Origin: Phenylobacterium sp.
Lineage (GTDB): Bacteria > Pseudomonadota > Alphaproteobacteria > Caulobacterales > Caulobacteraceae
Direction of reading: 5' to 3'
Length of the DNA: 51,391 nt
Assembly: GCF_030698145.1 (NCBI RefSeq)
Contig: NZ_JAUYNW010000048.1
Span: 1-51,391 of the forward strand
The translations under genes were made by a program, and so were the position numbers. Below the pieces are notes generated by a model. It was not told the DNA's origin. It made no database searches and saw nothing but the letters and a program-made list of their open reading frames with translations. Shown here piece by piece: positions 18,948 to 30,555 of this stretch; positions within the stretch are counted from its first letter, which is position 1; every line of letters starts with the position of its first letter.

Positions 18948-21869
18948 ATGAGCGCGGACGGGCGGCAGATTCGACCCTCCAGCCGGCTTGGCGATCGCAT
19001 GGCGTCCTGCGGTCCGGTGGCCGACCCCAAGGCGGCGGAACGGGCGCGCAACGTCCTGGCCGAGGCCGCCGACCGCGACGGCTGGACGGGCGAGTTGGAG
19101 GCCGCCTGGCCGGCGCTCGCCCCGGTGTTCGGCGCCTCGCCCTACCTCACCAGCCTGGCGCGGCGCGACCCGTCCCGGCTGCGGGCCCTGCTGGCGGCAG
19201 ACCCGGACGGGCGGTTCGCCGACCTCCTGGTCCGCACCACCGCCCTCGCCCAGGCCGACTGGGACGCCGCCAAATCGGGCCTGCGGGTCCTCAAGGCCGA
19301 GGCGCACCTGTTGGTGGCCCTGGCCGACCTGGGCGGAGTCTGGGACCTGGATGCCGTGACCGGGGGCCTGACCCGCTTCGCCGACGCGGCCCTGGCGTCG
19401 GCGCTGACGGTGTCGGCGCGGTCGGAACTCGCGGCCGGCCGGCTAACCCGGATCGGCACGGGCGAGGAGGGGCCGGTCCCGGGCTGGTTCTGCATCGCCA
19501 TGGGCAAGCACGGCGCCTATGAGCTGAACTATTCCAGCGACATCGACATCTCGGTCTTCTACGAGCCCGACGCTCTGCCCCTGGCCGAGGGGGTGGAGAG
19601 CCAGGGCTTCGCCGTGCGCCTGACCCATCGCCTAGCCGAGCTGATGCAGGACAAGACTTCCGATGGCTATGTTTTCCGCGTCGACCTGCGGCTGCGCCCG
19701 GACCCCTCCTCGACCCCGCCGGCGATCCCGGCCCCCGCGGCCTTCGACTATTATGAGAGCGTGGGCCAGAACTGGGAGCGGGCGGCGTTCATCAAGGCCC
19801 GCGCCGCGGCCGGCGACATCCGGCGGGGACAAGCCTTCCTCGAGGAGCTGGCGCCCTTCATCTGGCGCAAGAACCTCGACTTCGCCGCCATCGCCGACAT
19901 CCACTCGATCAAGCGCCAGATCCACGTCCACAAGGTCGACGAACGCCTGACCGCCAGGGGCGTGGACCTCAAGCTGGGGCGCGGCGGCATCCGGGAGATC
20001 GAGTTCTACGTCCAGACCCAGCAGCTCATTCTGGGCGGCCGTCATCCGGAGCTGCGCTCGCCCCGCACCCTGGACGCGCTGGCCGCCCTCGCGGCGGCGG
20101 GCCACGTCTCGTCCCAGGCCGCAGGCGAACTGACGCAGGCCTATGGCCACCTCCGCGCCATCGAGCACCGCATCCAGATGCTGGCCGACGAGCAGACCCA
20201 CAGGCTTCCGGAGTCCGACAACGAGCGCAAGCGCGTGGGCGCCCTGGCGGGCTTCGACCGGGTGCGCAGCTTCGACGCTGCCGTCGAACGGACCTTGAAG
20301 ACCGTCAACCGACGCTACGGCGAGCTATTTCCCGAGGAGGAGCAGCTATCCTCGAAGTTCGGCAGCCTGGTCTTCACCGGTGTCGACGACGATCCGGAGA
20401 CCCTGTCGACCCTGGCTCGGATGGGGTTCTCCAACCCCTCGCGCATCGCCCAAGCCATCCGCGGCTGGCACCACGGCCATATCCCGGCCACTCGCACCGA
20501 GCGGGGTCGCGAGTTGTTCACCCGCCTGGCGCCGCGCCTGCTGGACGCCGCCCAGGCCACCGGCGCGCCCGACACCGCCTTCGCCAGGTTCGAGGACTTC
20601 TTCTCCAAGCTGTCATCCGGCGTTCAGCTCCAATCGCTGTTCCTGGCCCAGCCGAAGCTGTTCGAGCTGATGGTCCAGGTCATGGCCTTCGCCCCGCGCC
20701 TGGCCAATACGCTGGCCAGGCGGCCCGCGGCGCTGGACGCCCTGCTGGACGGCGCCTTCTTCGCCGACCTCGACCGCGAGGAGGACCGCAACGCCATGGC
20801 CGCGGCGGTGTCGCGGGCCGACGGCTTCGAGGGGGTGATGGACGCCGTGCGCCGGTTGCATCGCGAGCAGGCTTTCCGCGTCGGGGTCCAGGTGATGAGC
20901 GGGGCGGCCAGCGCCGAGACCGCCGGGCGCGCCTTCGCCGACCTGGCTGACATCTGCATCGAGGTCCTGGCTCCCGCGGCCCTGGCCGAGGCCGAACGGC
21001 TGGGGGGCGCCTTCGCGGGCGACGTGGCGGTGATCGCGCTCGGCAAGTGCGGATCGAAGGAGATGAGCGCCGGCTCCGATCTCGACCTGATGACCCTCTA
21101 CCGCGCCGTCGGGCCGGGCGCGGTCTCCAGCGTCAAGGCGTGGAGCGCCGACGTCTTCTACGGCCGCTTCACCCAGCGCCTGATCGCCGCGCTCTCGACC
21201 CCGACCGGGGAGGGTGAGCTCTACGAGGTCGACATGCAGCTCCGTCCTTCCGGCACCAAGGGTCCGGTGGCGGTGAGCTTCCCGGCTTTCGAGGACTATT
21301 ACGACCGCGAGGCCGAGACCTGGGAGCTGATGGCGCTCACCCGGGCCCGGGTGGTCTGGTCGACTTCATCCGCCTTCGCGGCGGACGCCCGGGCGGCGAT
21401 CGAGGCGGCCCTGCGCCGGCCCCGCGACGTCGCGCGCACCGCCGCCGACGCGATCGAGATGCGCCAGTTGCTGGAAAGGGAGCGGCCGCCCAAGGGCGAC
21501 TGGGACCTGAAGCTGTCGCCCGGCGGCCTGGTCGACATCGAGTTCGCCGCCCAGTTCCTGCAGCTCGCCCACGCGGCGACGGGCGGGCCGCTGAGCCAGA
21601 ACACCGCCGGCGCCCTGGACGATGCGGCGGGTCTGGCGCCAGCGTCGGCCCTGGCCGACCTGCAGAAGGCCTGGAAACTGCAACAGGACCTCACCCAATT
21701 GCTCAAGGTCGCGCTCAGCGACAACGCCGATCCCGACGAGGAGCCCAAGGCTTTCCGCGCCCTGCTGGCCCGTGCGGGCGGGGTTCGTGATTTCCGCGCG
21801 CTGAAGACCCGGCTGGCCGCGGCGCGGAAGGTCGCGCGGGCGGCCTATGAAATCATCGTGCAAACTTGA
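18948..21869 (+). CDS. glnE: Bifunctional glutamine synthetase adenylyltransferase/deadenylylase
   Basis: This 973-residue protein adds or removes AMP on glutamine synthetase in response to PII state. The two nucleotidyltransferase domains are visible. The N-terminal (deadenylylase) domain has AMGKHGAYELNYSSDIDI at about residues 184-201, and the C-terminal (adenylylase) domain has ALGKCGSKEMSAGSDLDL. Both keep the G-K...SD-D metal-binding pattern, and each is followed by a VDLRLRP or VDMQLRP block. The regulatory helical linker lies between them. In the first motif the usual Leu-Gly-Gly after GK is replaced by His-Gly-Ala. Length is normal. It is divergent from the damaged doxX copy, so its promoter must lie within that gene. 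Confidence 0.95.
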   Translation: MSADGRQIRPSSRLGDRMASCGPVADPKAAERARNVLAEAADRDGWTGELEAAWPALAPVFGASPYLTSLARRDPSRLRALLAADPDGRFADLLVRTTALAQADWDAAKSGLRVLKAEAHLLVALADLGGVWDLDAVTGGLTRFADAALASALTVSARSELAAGRLTRIGTGEEGPVPGWFCIAMGKHGAYELNYSSDIDISVFYEPDALPLAEGVESQGFAVRLTHRLAELMQDKTSDGYVFRVDLRLRPDPSSTPPAIPAPAAFDYYESVGQNWERAAFIKARAAAGDIRRGQAFLEELAPFIWRKNLDFAAIADIHSIKRQIHVHKVDERLTARGVDLKLGRGGIREIEFYVQTQQLILGGRHPELRSPRTLDALAALAAAGHVSSQAAGELTQAYGHLRAIEHRIQMLADEQTHRLPESDNERKRVGALAGFDRVRSFDAAVERTLKTVNRRYGELFPEEEQLSSKFGSLVFTGVDDDPETLSTLARMGFSNPSRIAQAIRGWHHGHIPATRTERGRELFTRLAPRLLDAAQATGAPDTAFARFEDFFSKLSSGVQLQSLFLAQPKLFELMVQVMAFAPRLANTLARRPAALDALLDGAFFADLDREEDRNAMAAAVSRADGFEGVMDAVRRLHREQAFRVGVQVMSGAASAETAGRAFADLADICIEVLAPAALAEAERLGGAFAGDVAVIALGKCGSKEMSAGSDLDLMTLYRAVGPGAVSSVKAWSADVFYGRFTQRLIAALSTPTGEGELYEVDMQLRPSGTKGPVAVSFPAFEDYYDREAETWELMALTRARVVWSTSSAFAADARAAIEAALRRPRDVARTAADAIEMRQLLERERPPKGDWDLKLSPGGLVDIEFAAQFLQLAHAATGGPLSQNTAGALDDAAGLAPASALADLQKAWKLQQDLTQLLKVALSDNADPDEEPKAFRALLARAGGVRDFRALKTRLAAARKVARAAYEIIVQT

Positions 21870-21937
21870 GCGACGGAAGTGACTCCTGAGGGACGTTAGA
21901 CGGATGGGCGCGGACAAGACGCCCGCAAGGATTTCGT

Positions 21938-22351
21938 ATGAAGCGTTTGATCATCGTGGCGGCGGCCCTCTGCGTAGCGGGCTCGGCCCAGGCCCAGATG
22001 GGCCAACGTCCGAACCCCGACCTGGACAGGGACGGCAAGGTCACCCTGCCGGAGTTCCGCAAGAGCCAGGCCGACGGGATGCTGTCGCGGTTCGACGCCA
22101 ACAAGGACGGCAAGATCGCTCGGGCCGAGCTGAAACCCCCGGCCGCAATGACGCCGCCAGGCGGCGGCGAGGGCCGTGGCGAGCGCATGTGGGACAGGCT
22201 CGACGCCAACAAGGACGGCGCCATCAGTCGCGCGGAGATGGACGCCGCCGCCAAGTTTCGTTTCGAACGCGGCGACACCAACAAGGATGGCTGGCTGAGC
22301 AAGGGTGAGATCCTTACCCTGCGCCAGAACAGGGGCCGTGACGCAGGTTGA
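21938..22351 (+). CDS. Secreted EF-hand calcium-binding protein
   Basis: This 137-residue protein has a signal peptide (MKRLIIVAAALCVAGSAQAQ) followed by four EF-hand loops: DLDRDGKVTLPE, DANKDGKIARAE, DANKDGAISRAE and DTNKDGWLSKGE. Each has Asp at positions 1, 3 and 5 and Glu at 12, so all four should bind calcium in the periplasm. No enzymatic domain is present. It lies 32 bases upstream of the ECF sigma factor gene on the same strand and may be a target or accessory of that system. The role is inferred from position only. Confidence 0.88.
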   Translation: MKRLIIVAAALCVAGSAQAQMGQRPNPDLDRDGKVTLPEFRKSQADGMLSRFDANKDGKIARAELKPPAAMTPPGGGEGRGERMWDRLDANKDGAISRAEMDAAAKFRFERGDTNKDGWLSKGEILTLRQNRGRDAG

Positions 22352-22383
22352 GACCCATAGTCCGCCGCAAGGCGAGGTGAGGC

Positions 22384-22932
22384 TTGGACCCAGGCGATGG
22401 CGACGAGGCGCTGCTGGCGCGGGTGGCGGCGGGCGATCCCGCCGCGATCCGCAGCCTCGTGGCGGCCAAGCTGCCACGCCTGCTAGCGCTCGCCGGACGG
22501 ATGCTGGGCGAGAGCGCCGAGGCCGAGGACGTGGCCCAGGAGACCTTCGTGCGCGCCTGGAAACAGGCGGGAAGCTGGAAGCCCGGCGGCGCGCGGTTCG
22601 ACACCTGGCTGCACCGGGTGGCGCTCAACCTCTGCTACGACCGGCTGCGCCGCCGCCGGGAGGTCGCCATGGACAGCCCGCCGGACCGCGTGGACGAGGG
22701 GCCGGGGCCGGATCGGGGACTGGAGGCCCGCGACGTCGGACGCAGGGTCGCCGCGGCCATGGCCGCCCTGCCGGATCGCCAGCGCGAAGCCGTCAGCCTC
22801 TGCCACTACCAGGAGAGTTCCAATATCGAAGCGGCGGCCTTGATGGGTGTGAGCGTCGAGGCGCTGGAGAGCCTATTGTCCCGCGGTCGGCGCGCCCTGC
22901 GCGCGGCGCTCTCGGATATGGTCGAGCCATGA
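22384..22932 (+). CDS. ECF-type RNA polymerase sigma factor
   Basis: This 182-residue sigma70-family factor has only regions 2 and 4. Region 2 holds the core-binding and -10 recognition segment (AEDVAQETFVRAWKQAGSW then FDTWLHRVALNLCYDRLRRR). Region 4 holds the -35 recognition helix-turn-helix (LPDRQREAVSLCHYQE, then SNIEAAALMGVSVEALESLL). The start is TTG at 22384, with GAGG about 7 bases upstream. The next gene, 10 bases on, encodes a one-helix membrane protein, and the third encodes a metal-sensor-like protein, so this is a sigma/anti-sigma/sensor type unit. Its regulon cannot be read from here. Confidence 0.92.
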   Translation: MDPGDGDEALLARVAAGDPAAIRSLVAAKLPRLLALAGRMLGESAEAEDVAQETFVRAWKQAGSWKPGGARFDTWLHRVALNLCYDRLRRRREVAMDSPPDRVDEGPGPDRGLEARDVGRRVAAAMAALPDRQREAVSLCHYQESSNIEAAALMGVSVEALESLLSRGRRALRAALSDMVEP

Positions 22933-22942
22933 GGCGCCCCGC

Positions 22943-23359
22943 ATGACCCCGCAACGGTTCGAAAGTCTCGCCGACGCTCACGGCGGCGACGTCGCACGCT
23001 GGCCGGCCGCCGAGCGTGAGGCCGCCGCGGCCCTGATGATCGCGCAGCCCGATGTCGCCCGGAAGGCCTTGGCCCGCGCCGCGGCGCTGGACGCGGCGCT
23101 GGACGCCTGGCCGCCGATGGCCGTGACCCACCACCTGCGCGAACGGGTGATCGCCGCGGCGCCCGCCGCTCGCAGTCGTGGGCGCCTGGCGGCCTGGTTC
23201 TGGGGGGCAGGCCTCGGGGCCGGCCTCGCGGCGGCCAGCGCCGCGGGCCTGGCCGTCGGGGTGACGCTCTATGACGTGTCCCAGCCGGACGAGACGGTGA
23301 GCGCGGCGTTTGCCGGTTATGACGACCTCTCGGCCGACGTGACGGGGGAGGGCGCCTGA
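22943..23359 (+). CDS. Single-helix membrane protein, probable anti-sigma partner
   Basis: This 138-residue protein has a cytoplasmic N-terminal part of about 80 residues (MTPQRFESLADAHGGDVARW). One membrane helix follows (LGAGLAAASAAGLAVGVTLY), then a short periplasmic tail. The layout of a cytoplasmic sigma-binding region plus one helix, and the position directly after an ECF sigma gene, suggest an anti-sigma factor. The zinc motif HxxxCxxC of ZAS anti-sigma factors is absent, so this would be a zinc-free type. The first residues (F-E-x-L-A-D-A-HGG-D-x-x-RWP) look like a conserved block found in similar alphaproteobacterial operons. Function is an inference. Confidence 0.6.
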   Translation: MTPQRFESLADAHGGDVARWPAAEREAAAALMIAQPDVARKALARAAALDAALDAWPPMAVTHHLRERVIAAAPAARSRGRLAAWFWGAGLGAGLAAASAAGLAVGVTLYDVSQPDETVSAAFAGYDDLSADVTGEGA

Positions 23360-23858
23360 TGAGCCGCAGGACGCTCGCCATCATCCTGTTCGTCTCCCTG
23401 GCGATGAACGTCTTCCTGATCGGCGCCGTGGTCGGCGGCCTGGTGGTGGGACAGAGGTTCCGTCACGAGCGTCCAGCCATGGCCCGAAGCGGGCCGCCGC
23501 TGTGGGCCGCGGCCAACCAATTGGCGCCCGAGCAGCGGCGCGCCTACCGCCAGCTGCTGCGCGGCGAGGCCGGCGAGGTGCGCGACGGGATGCGCTCGGT
23601 CCACGAGGCGCGCACGCAGGCCTGGCGCGGGCTGGCCGCTGAACCCTTCGATCCCGCCGCCGCCAAGCGCGACCTGAACGCCGCGCGGCTGCGCGAGACC
23701 CAGATCCGGGCCGGCGTCGATGGACGCATCGTCGATTTCGCCGCGAAGCTTCCGCCGTCCGATCGCGCCGCCCTGGCCGAAGGCTTGGCCCAGTCCCATC
23801 CGGCGCAGGGCCAGGGTCGGCGGATGCAGGAGCATCGGCGCGAAATGCCGGAGCGGCC

Positions 23859-23862
<4 letters not shown>
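23359..23862 (+). CDS. Periplasmic heavy-metal sensor-like protein (Spy/CnrX type)
   Basis: This 167-residue protein has an N-terminal membrane anchor (TLAIILFVSLAMNVFLIGAVVGG). An all-helical periplasmic domain rich in Arg, Glu and Ala follows, with LAPEQRRAYRQLL, REGEV-type helices and a final LPPSDRAALAEGLAQSHPAQG. This is the pattern of the metal-resistance/periplasmic sensor family that includes CnrX and is distantly related to Spy. It overlaps the upstream gene by one base and completes a sigma, membrane partner and sensor operon. Cysteine is absent, so any metal binding would use His, Glu and Met. Its stop shares CTAG with the convergent pleC. Confidence 0.7.
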
Positions 23863-26405
<2,543 letters not shown>

Positions 26406-26518
26406 CGCCCGTCCGCTCCCTGCCGAAAATCCGAGTCGCCCCCGAAAGCCCGAGTCTACGCGGGCGCGGGCGGGGCGTCACGGGAGTCATACGGTCACAG
26501 ACGAAGGTTTCATCGACC

Positions 26519-27019
26519 CTAGGTTTTCCGCTGCCGGTCGGTCCGCCGTTCGGGGCCGGTATATTTCGGATCGTCGCGCCGCCGGCGGTCGGGGCCGAAA
26601 TAGGTGGCGCTGCGGACGAAGGGACGGCCGTGGTCGATCACCCAGGCGATGCGTTTCATCAGATCGGCCGGCGTCACTGGCTTGACGCAGAATTCGTTCA
26701 CCCCCGCGTCGCGCGCGGCCATGATCCGGTCGCGGTCGGCATGACCGGTCAACAGGATAATCGGTGCGAACTGGTTGGGGCTGTCGGCGTCGTTTCGGAG
26801 CCAGCGGGCGAAGGTCACCCCCTCTTCGGCGCCCATCATGTAGTCGAGGATGACGATGTCGGCCGGGGTGGCCCGCATGCGCTGCTTGGCGGCCTCGATG
26901 GTCTGCGCGTCGTAGAGCTGGTCGGCCCCGAAGCCACGCAGCATCGCCTTCACCAGATTGATGGCGTGAGCGTTGTCGTCGACGATCAGGAACCGCACCC
27001 GGTTCAGCGAGACGGTCAT
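26519..27019 (-). CDS. Single-domain response regulator upstream of pleC
   Basis: This 166-residue protein has one receiver domain with VDDN at 13-16, phospho-acceptor Asp59 in VILDYMMGAEEG, LLTGHAD as switch and Lys in FCVKPVTP. No output domain follows; the last 35 residues are a basic tail with two GP-x-RR repeats (FGPDRRRRDD and TGPERRTDR). Single-domain receivers of this type act by protein-protein contact, as DivK does. It is on the same strand as pleC and 113 bases upstream, so it may be a PleC partner; this pairing is inferred from position. The ATG at 27019 gives MTVSLNRVRFLIVDD. Confidence 0.85.
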   Translation of the reverse strand: MTVSLNRVRFLIVDDNAHAINLVKAMLRGFGADQLYDAQTIEAAKQRMRATPADIVILDYMMGAEEGVTFARWLRNDADSPNQFAPIILLTGHADRDRIMAARDAGVNEFCVKPVTPADLMKRIAWVIDHGRPFVRSATYFGPDRRRRDDPKYTGPERRTDRQRKT

Positions 27020-27127
27020 GGGCTGGCTGTCTCCCTTGCTGGCCGGGATTGCGGCGAAGCCCCGGAATTAACGACAAGAATCACTCGACGGCAACCGGTG
27101 GTCCGCTCTGTCTGATAGGTGACTCGC

Positions 27128-29746
27128 CTAGTCAGCAAGCGCCTTGGTCGCGAGTTCGTAGACGTTCTTCGACAGACCTTCGGTCGCTGCAATCCTGGCG
27201 AGTTCTCGCCTCATGAGGGCGCCCAACTCTGGCCTGTAGCGCCGCCAGCCGCCAAGAGGGTCCACAAGCCGCGCCGCGGTCATCGGATTGAAGCCGTCGA
27301 CGGCCAGGATCTGGTCGGCGAGGAAGCGGTATCCCGCGCCGCTTTCGTCATGGAACCGCGCCGGATTGAAGTTGGCGAAGGTCGAGACCAGGGCCCGTAA
27401 CCGGTTGGGGTTCTTCTCGTCGAAGGCCGGATGGGCGGTCAGGCCCAGCACCCGGCCGAGCGCGCTCTCGTCGGGATCGCGCGCCTGCAGGGCGAACCAC
27501 TTGTCGACGACCAGTGGCTCAGTCTTCCAGCGTTCGAAGAAGTCGGCCAGGGCCGCCTCATAGGCCTCGCCGCCGATCAGCATCAGGGCCGAGAGGCCGC
27601 CGATGGCGTCGGTCATGTTGGCGGCGGCGCGGTAGTGGCCGTCTGCCAGCTCGGCGACTTCCGAACGCGGATTGGCGGCTAGCAGGTCGAGGGCGGCGTT
27701 GCGCAGGGCGCGGCGGCCGGCGCTGGCCGCGTCGGGCGAGAACTCGCCAAGTTCCTGCAGGCCGATATGCAGCCGCTTCAGGTCCTCGGCCAGATGCACC
27801 GAGAGCCGCTGGCGCAGGGCGTCGCGGGCCGCGTGGATGGCCGCGGGATCCGAGGGCTGGAGCGCCAGAGCCAGGTCCGACTCGCTGGGCATGGCTAGCA
27901 TCAGGGCCTTGAGGGCCGGATCGGCGGCCTGGTCGTCAAGGGCCCGGCCCAGGGCGTGGGCGAAGCGTTCCTCGCCAACCTCGTCGGCCGCGCCGGTGGC
28001 GCGCGCCACGATCAGGGCGCGGGCTAGGTCCTGGCCGGCCTCCCAGCGATTGAACAGGTCGGGATCGGCGGCGAGCTGGACGTAGCGGTCCTTGGGCTCG
28101 GCGTCGGTGGTCAGGGTGACCGGCGCGGAGAACCCGCGCAGGGCCGAGACCACGGGCGCGGAGTCGACGCCGGTCAGGGTGACCTTGGTCCGGGCGTTGT
28201 CTAGCACGACCACGGTCTCGTCCATCGCCGCGCCGTCGCGTTCGAAGGCCAGGGTCCGCCCCTCGGCGTCCAGCAGGCCGACTGTCACGGGGGTGGGCAG
28301 GGGGCGCTTGTCCGGCTGGCCCGGGGTCGCGGCGATCTCCTGGGAGATCTCGAGCTCAAGGGTGCGAGCCGCTGCGTCATAGCTGTGCTTGAGGTCGACC
28401 TTGGGCGTACCGGCCTGTTCGTACCAGGCGAAGAAGGCCGTCAGGTCGCGGCCGCTCACCTCGGCGAAGCACTTGATGAATTCCTCGACCGTGGTGGCGT
28501 GACCGTCCCAGCGCTCGAAATAGAGATCCATGCCCTGCCGGAACGCCTCGGCGCCGATGAGGGTCTTGAGCATGCGGATGACCTCCGCGCCCTTCTCGTA
28601 GATCGTGGCGGTGTAGAAGTTGTCGATCTTGAGATAGCTGGACGGGCGCACCGGGTGGGCCAGCGGGCCCTGGTCCTCGGGGAATTGGCGCGCGCGCAGG
28701 GCCTTCACGTCTTTGATCCGTTGGACCGCCGCCCCGCGCATGTCGGCCGAGAAGCTCTGGTCGCGGAAGACCGTCAGCCCTTCCTTGAGGCAGAGCTGGA
28801 ACCAGTCGCGGCAGGTGATCCGGTCGCCGGTCCAGTTATGGAAATACTCGTGAGCCACGACGCTCTCGATGCGCTCGTAGTCCATGTCCGTGGCGGTGGC
28901 CGGCTCGGCCAGAAGGAGCGAGGAGTTGAAGATGTTCAGCCCCTTGTTCTCCATCGCCCCGAAATTGAAGTCGCGGACCGCGACGATCATGAACAGGTCG
29001 AGGTCGTACTCGCGGCCGAAGGCCTCCTCGTCCCACGTCATCGAGCGCTTCAGCGCGTCCATGGCGTAGGCGGCGCGAGGCGCCATGCCGGTGTCGACGA
29101 AGATGCGCAGGTCCACCGTGCGCCCGCTCATGGTGACGAGCTTGTCCTCCAGCACGTCCAGTTCGCCGGCCACCAGGGCGAAGAGGTAGCAGGGCTTGGG
29201 GAAGGGGTCGTTCCAGACGGCGAAGTGGCGGCCGTCCGGCAGAGCGCCGGCCTCCATCAGGTTGCCGTTGGAGAGCAGGTGGCGGAACGCCTTGTCGGCC
29301 TCGATCCGCACGGTGAAGCGCGACAGCACGTCGGGGCGGTCTGGATACCAGGTGATCTTGCGGAAGCCCTCGGCCTCACACTGGGTGCAGAACCGACCGC
29401 CGGACATGTAGAGGCCTTCCAGGGCCTTGTTGCCCTCCGGGTCGATCTCGACCTCGGTCTCCAGCACGAAGGCGTCGGGAACGTCCGGGACGGTCAGGAA
29501 CTCGGCGCTGATGCTGCGTTCGCCCTCGCCCAGCAACCTGCCGTCGATCGCGACCGAGACGGGCTTCAAGCGCTCGCCGTTGAGCACCAGGGGATCGGCG
29601 TGTTCGCCGTTGCGGCGGACGCTGAGCCTGGCCTTTACGCGGGTGGTGGCGGCCGCCAGATCGAAGTCCAGGCGGACCTCCTCGATCAGGAAGGCGGGCG
29701 GACGGTACTCGGAGAGCCGGATCGGCTGAGGGGTCTCGGTGCGCAT
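27128..29746 (-). CDS. pepN: Aminopeptidase N (M1 family, PepN)
   Basis: This 872-residue cytoplasmic zinc aminopeptidase removes N-terminal residues during peptide turnover. The exopeptidase motif GAMENKG is present, with the zinc site HEYFHNWTGDR (His299, Glu300, His303) and a downstream Glu in KEGLTVFRDQ. The N-terminal block TALEGLYMSGG-like (KALEGLYMSGGRFCTQCEAE) is typical of proteobacterial PepN, which is about 870 residues long. The start at 29746 (MRTETPQPIRLSEYRPPAF) was chosen because it matches the family. The frame is open to a TTG at 29809, which would add 21 residues of poor fit. It is divergent from ompW. Confidence 0.94.
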   Translation of the reverse strand: MRTETPQPIRLSEYRPPAFLIEEVRLDFDLAAATTRVKARLSVRRNGEHADPLVLNGERLKPVSVAIDGRLLGEGERSISAEFLTVPDVPDAFVLETEVEIDPEGNKALEGLYMSGGRFCTQCEAEGFRKITWYPDRPDVLSRFTVRIEADKAFRHLLSNGNLMEAGALPDGRHFAVWNDPFPKPCYLFALVAGELDVLEDKLVTMSGRTVDLRIFVDTGMAPRAAYAMDALKRSMTWDEEAFGREYDLDLFMIVAVRDFNFGAMENKGLNIFNSSLLLAEPATATDMDYERIESVVAHEYFHNWTGDRITCRDWFQLCLKEGLTVFRDQSFSADMRGAAVQRIKDVKALRARQFPEDQGPLAHPVRPSSYLKIDNFYTATIYEKGAEVIRMLKTLIGAEAFRQGMDLYFERWDGHATTVEEFIKCFAEVSGRDLTAFFAWYEQAGTPKVDLKHSYDAAARTLELEISQEIAATPGQPDKRPLPTPVTVGLLDAEGRTLAFERDGAAMDETVVVLDNARTKVTLTGVDSAPVVSALRGFSAPVTLTTDAEPKDRYVQLAADPDLFNRWEAGQDLARALIVARATGAADEVGEERFAHALGRALDDQAADPALKALMLAMPSESDLALALQPSDPAAIHAARDALRQRLSVHLAEDLKRLHIGLQELGEFSPDAASAGRRALRNAALDLLAANPRSEVAELADGHYRAAANMTDAIGGLSALMLIGGEAYEAALADFFERWKTEPLVVDKWFALQARDPDESALGRVLGLTAHPAFDEKNPNRLRALVSTFANFNPARFHDESGAGYRFLADQILAVDGFNPMTAARLVDPLGGWRRYRPELGALMRRELARIAATEGLSKNVYELATKALAD

Positions 29747-29903
29747 CCGAAGGATGTAGGCGATCTGGCCGCTCAGGGCGAGACCGAGCGACGCGTGCGC
29801 GATGTTCAAACAGGCGTTTGAGATGCGTCAAGGCCCGGCCGCGGGCCCTGCGCGATGCCGAGCCGCAAGCGCGGCTGCACCGCGCTGAACTAGGGGATTG
29901 AAG

Positions 29904-30551
29904 ATGAAAGCCAAGACCTGCGCGCTCGCCCTGGGCGCCGCGCTGACGCTCGTCACGGGCGCGCAAGCACAGGACTTCCAGCCCAAGGCGAAGGGCCAAG
30001 TCATTCTGAATACTCGCGTTACCAGCATTTCGTCCGACGCCGACGACGCCATCGTGACCGCCGCGGGCGGAGCCACTGGCCTGCATGTCGATGTCGAGGA
30101 TGACGTCATGCCGACCGTGGGCATCCACTACTTCCTCACCGACAACGTCGCCGTTGAGCTTGTTCTGGGTACGACCCAGCACACGATCCGCGCGCAGGGG
30201 CCCGCGACCGATGTGGTGGTCCACAAGACCTGGGTCCTGCCGCCCATCGCCACGGTGCAATATCACTTCACGCCCGCGGCCCGGGTGAGCCCCTATGTCG
30301 GGGCAGGCCTGAACTACATGCTGTTCTACAACGGCGACGACCAGAACGGCTTCTCGGTGAAGCTGGACGATGGTGTCGGCTACGCCTTGCAGGCTGGCGT
30401 GGACGTGGCGGTTCAAGGCGCTTGGAGCGCCAACCTTGACGTCAAAAAGGTGTTCTTCGAGACCGACGCCGAGATCAACGGCGGCGCGCTGAAGTCCAAG
30501 GTCAAGCTGGACCCCTGGGTGATCTCGGCCGGTCTCGGCTACAGGTTCTAG
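29904..30551 (+). CDS. OmpW family outer-membrane beta-barrel protein
   Basis: This 215-residue protein has a signal peptide (MKAKTCALALGAALTLVTGAQAQ). An eight-strand barrel pattern with alternating hydrophobic residues follows. It shows the family features VRVTSISSDADD-like start, PTVGIHYFLTDNVAVELVLG, LPPIATVQYHFTP, VSPYVGAGLNY and the terminal GLGYRF with C-terminal Phe. OmpW proteins form narrow hydrophobic channels in the outer membrane. The ATG at 29904 has AGGGG 7 bases upstream; an in-frame TTG at 29898 is less likely. The barrel fold is predicted, not seen. Confidence 0.9.
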   Translation: MKAKTCALALGAALTLVTGAQAQDFQPKAKGQVILNTRVTSISSDADDAIVTAAGGATGLHVDVEDDVMPTVGIHYFLTDNVAVELVLGTTQHTIRAQGPATDVVVHKTWVLPPIATVQYHFTPAARVSPYVGAGLNYMLFYNGDDQNGFSVKLDDGVGYALQAGVDVAVQGAWSANLDVKKVFFETDAEINGGALKSKVKLDPWVISAGLGYRF

Positions 30552-30555
30552 GACG

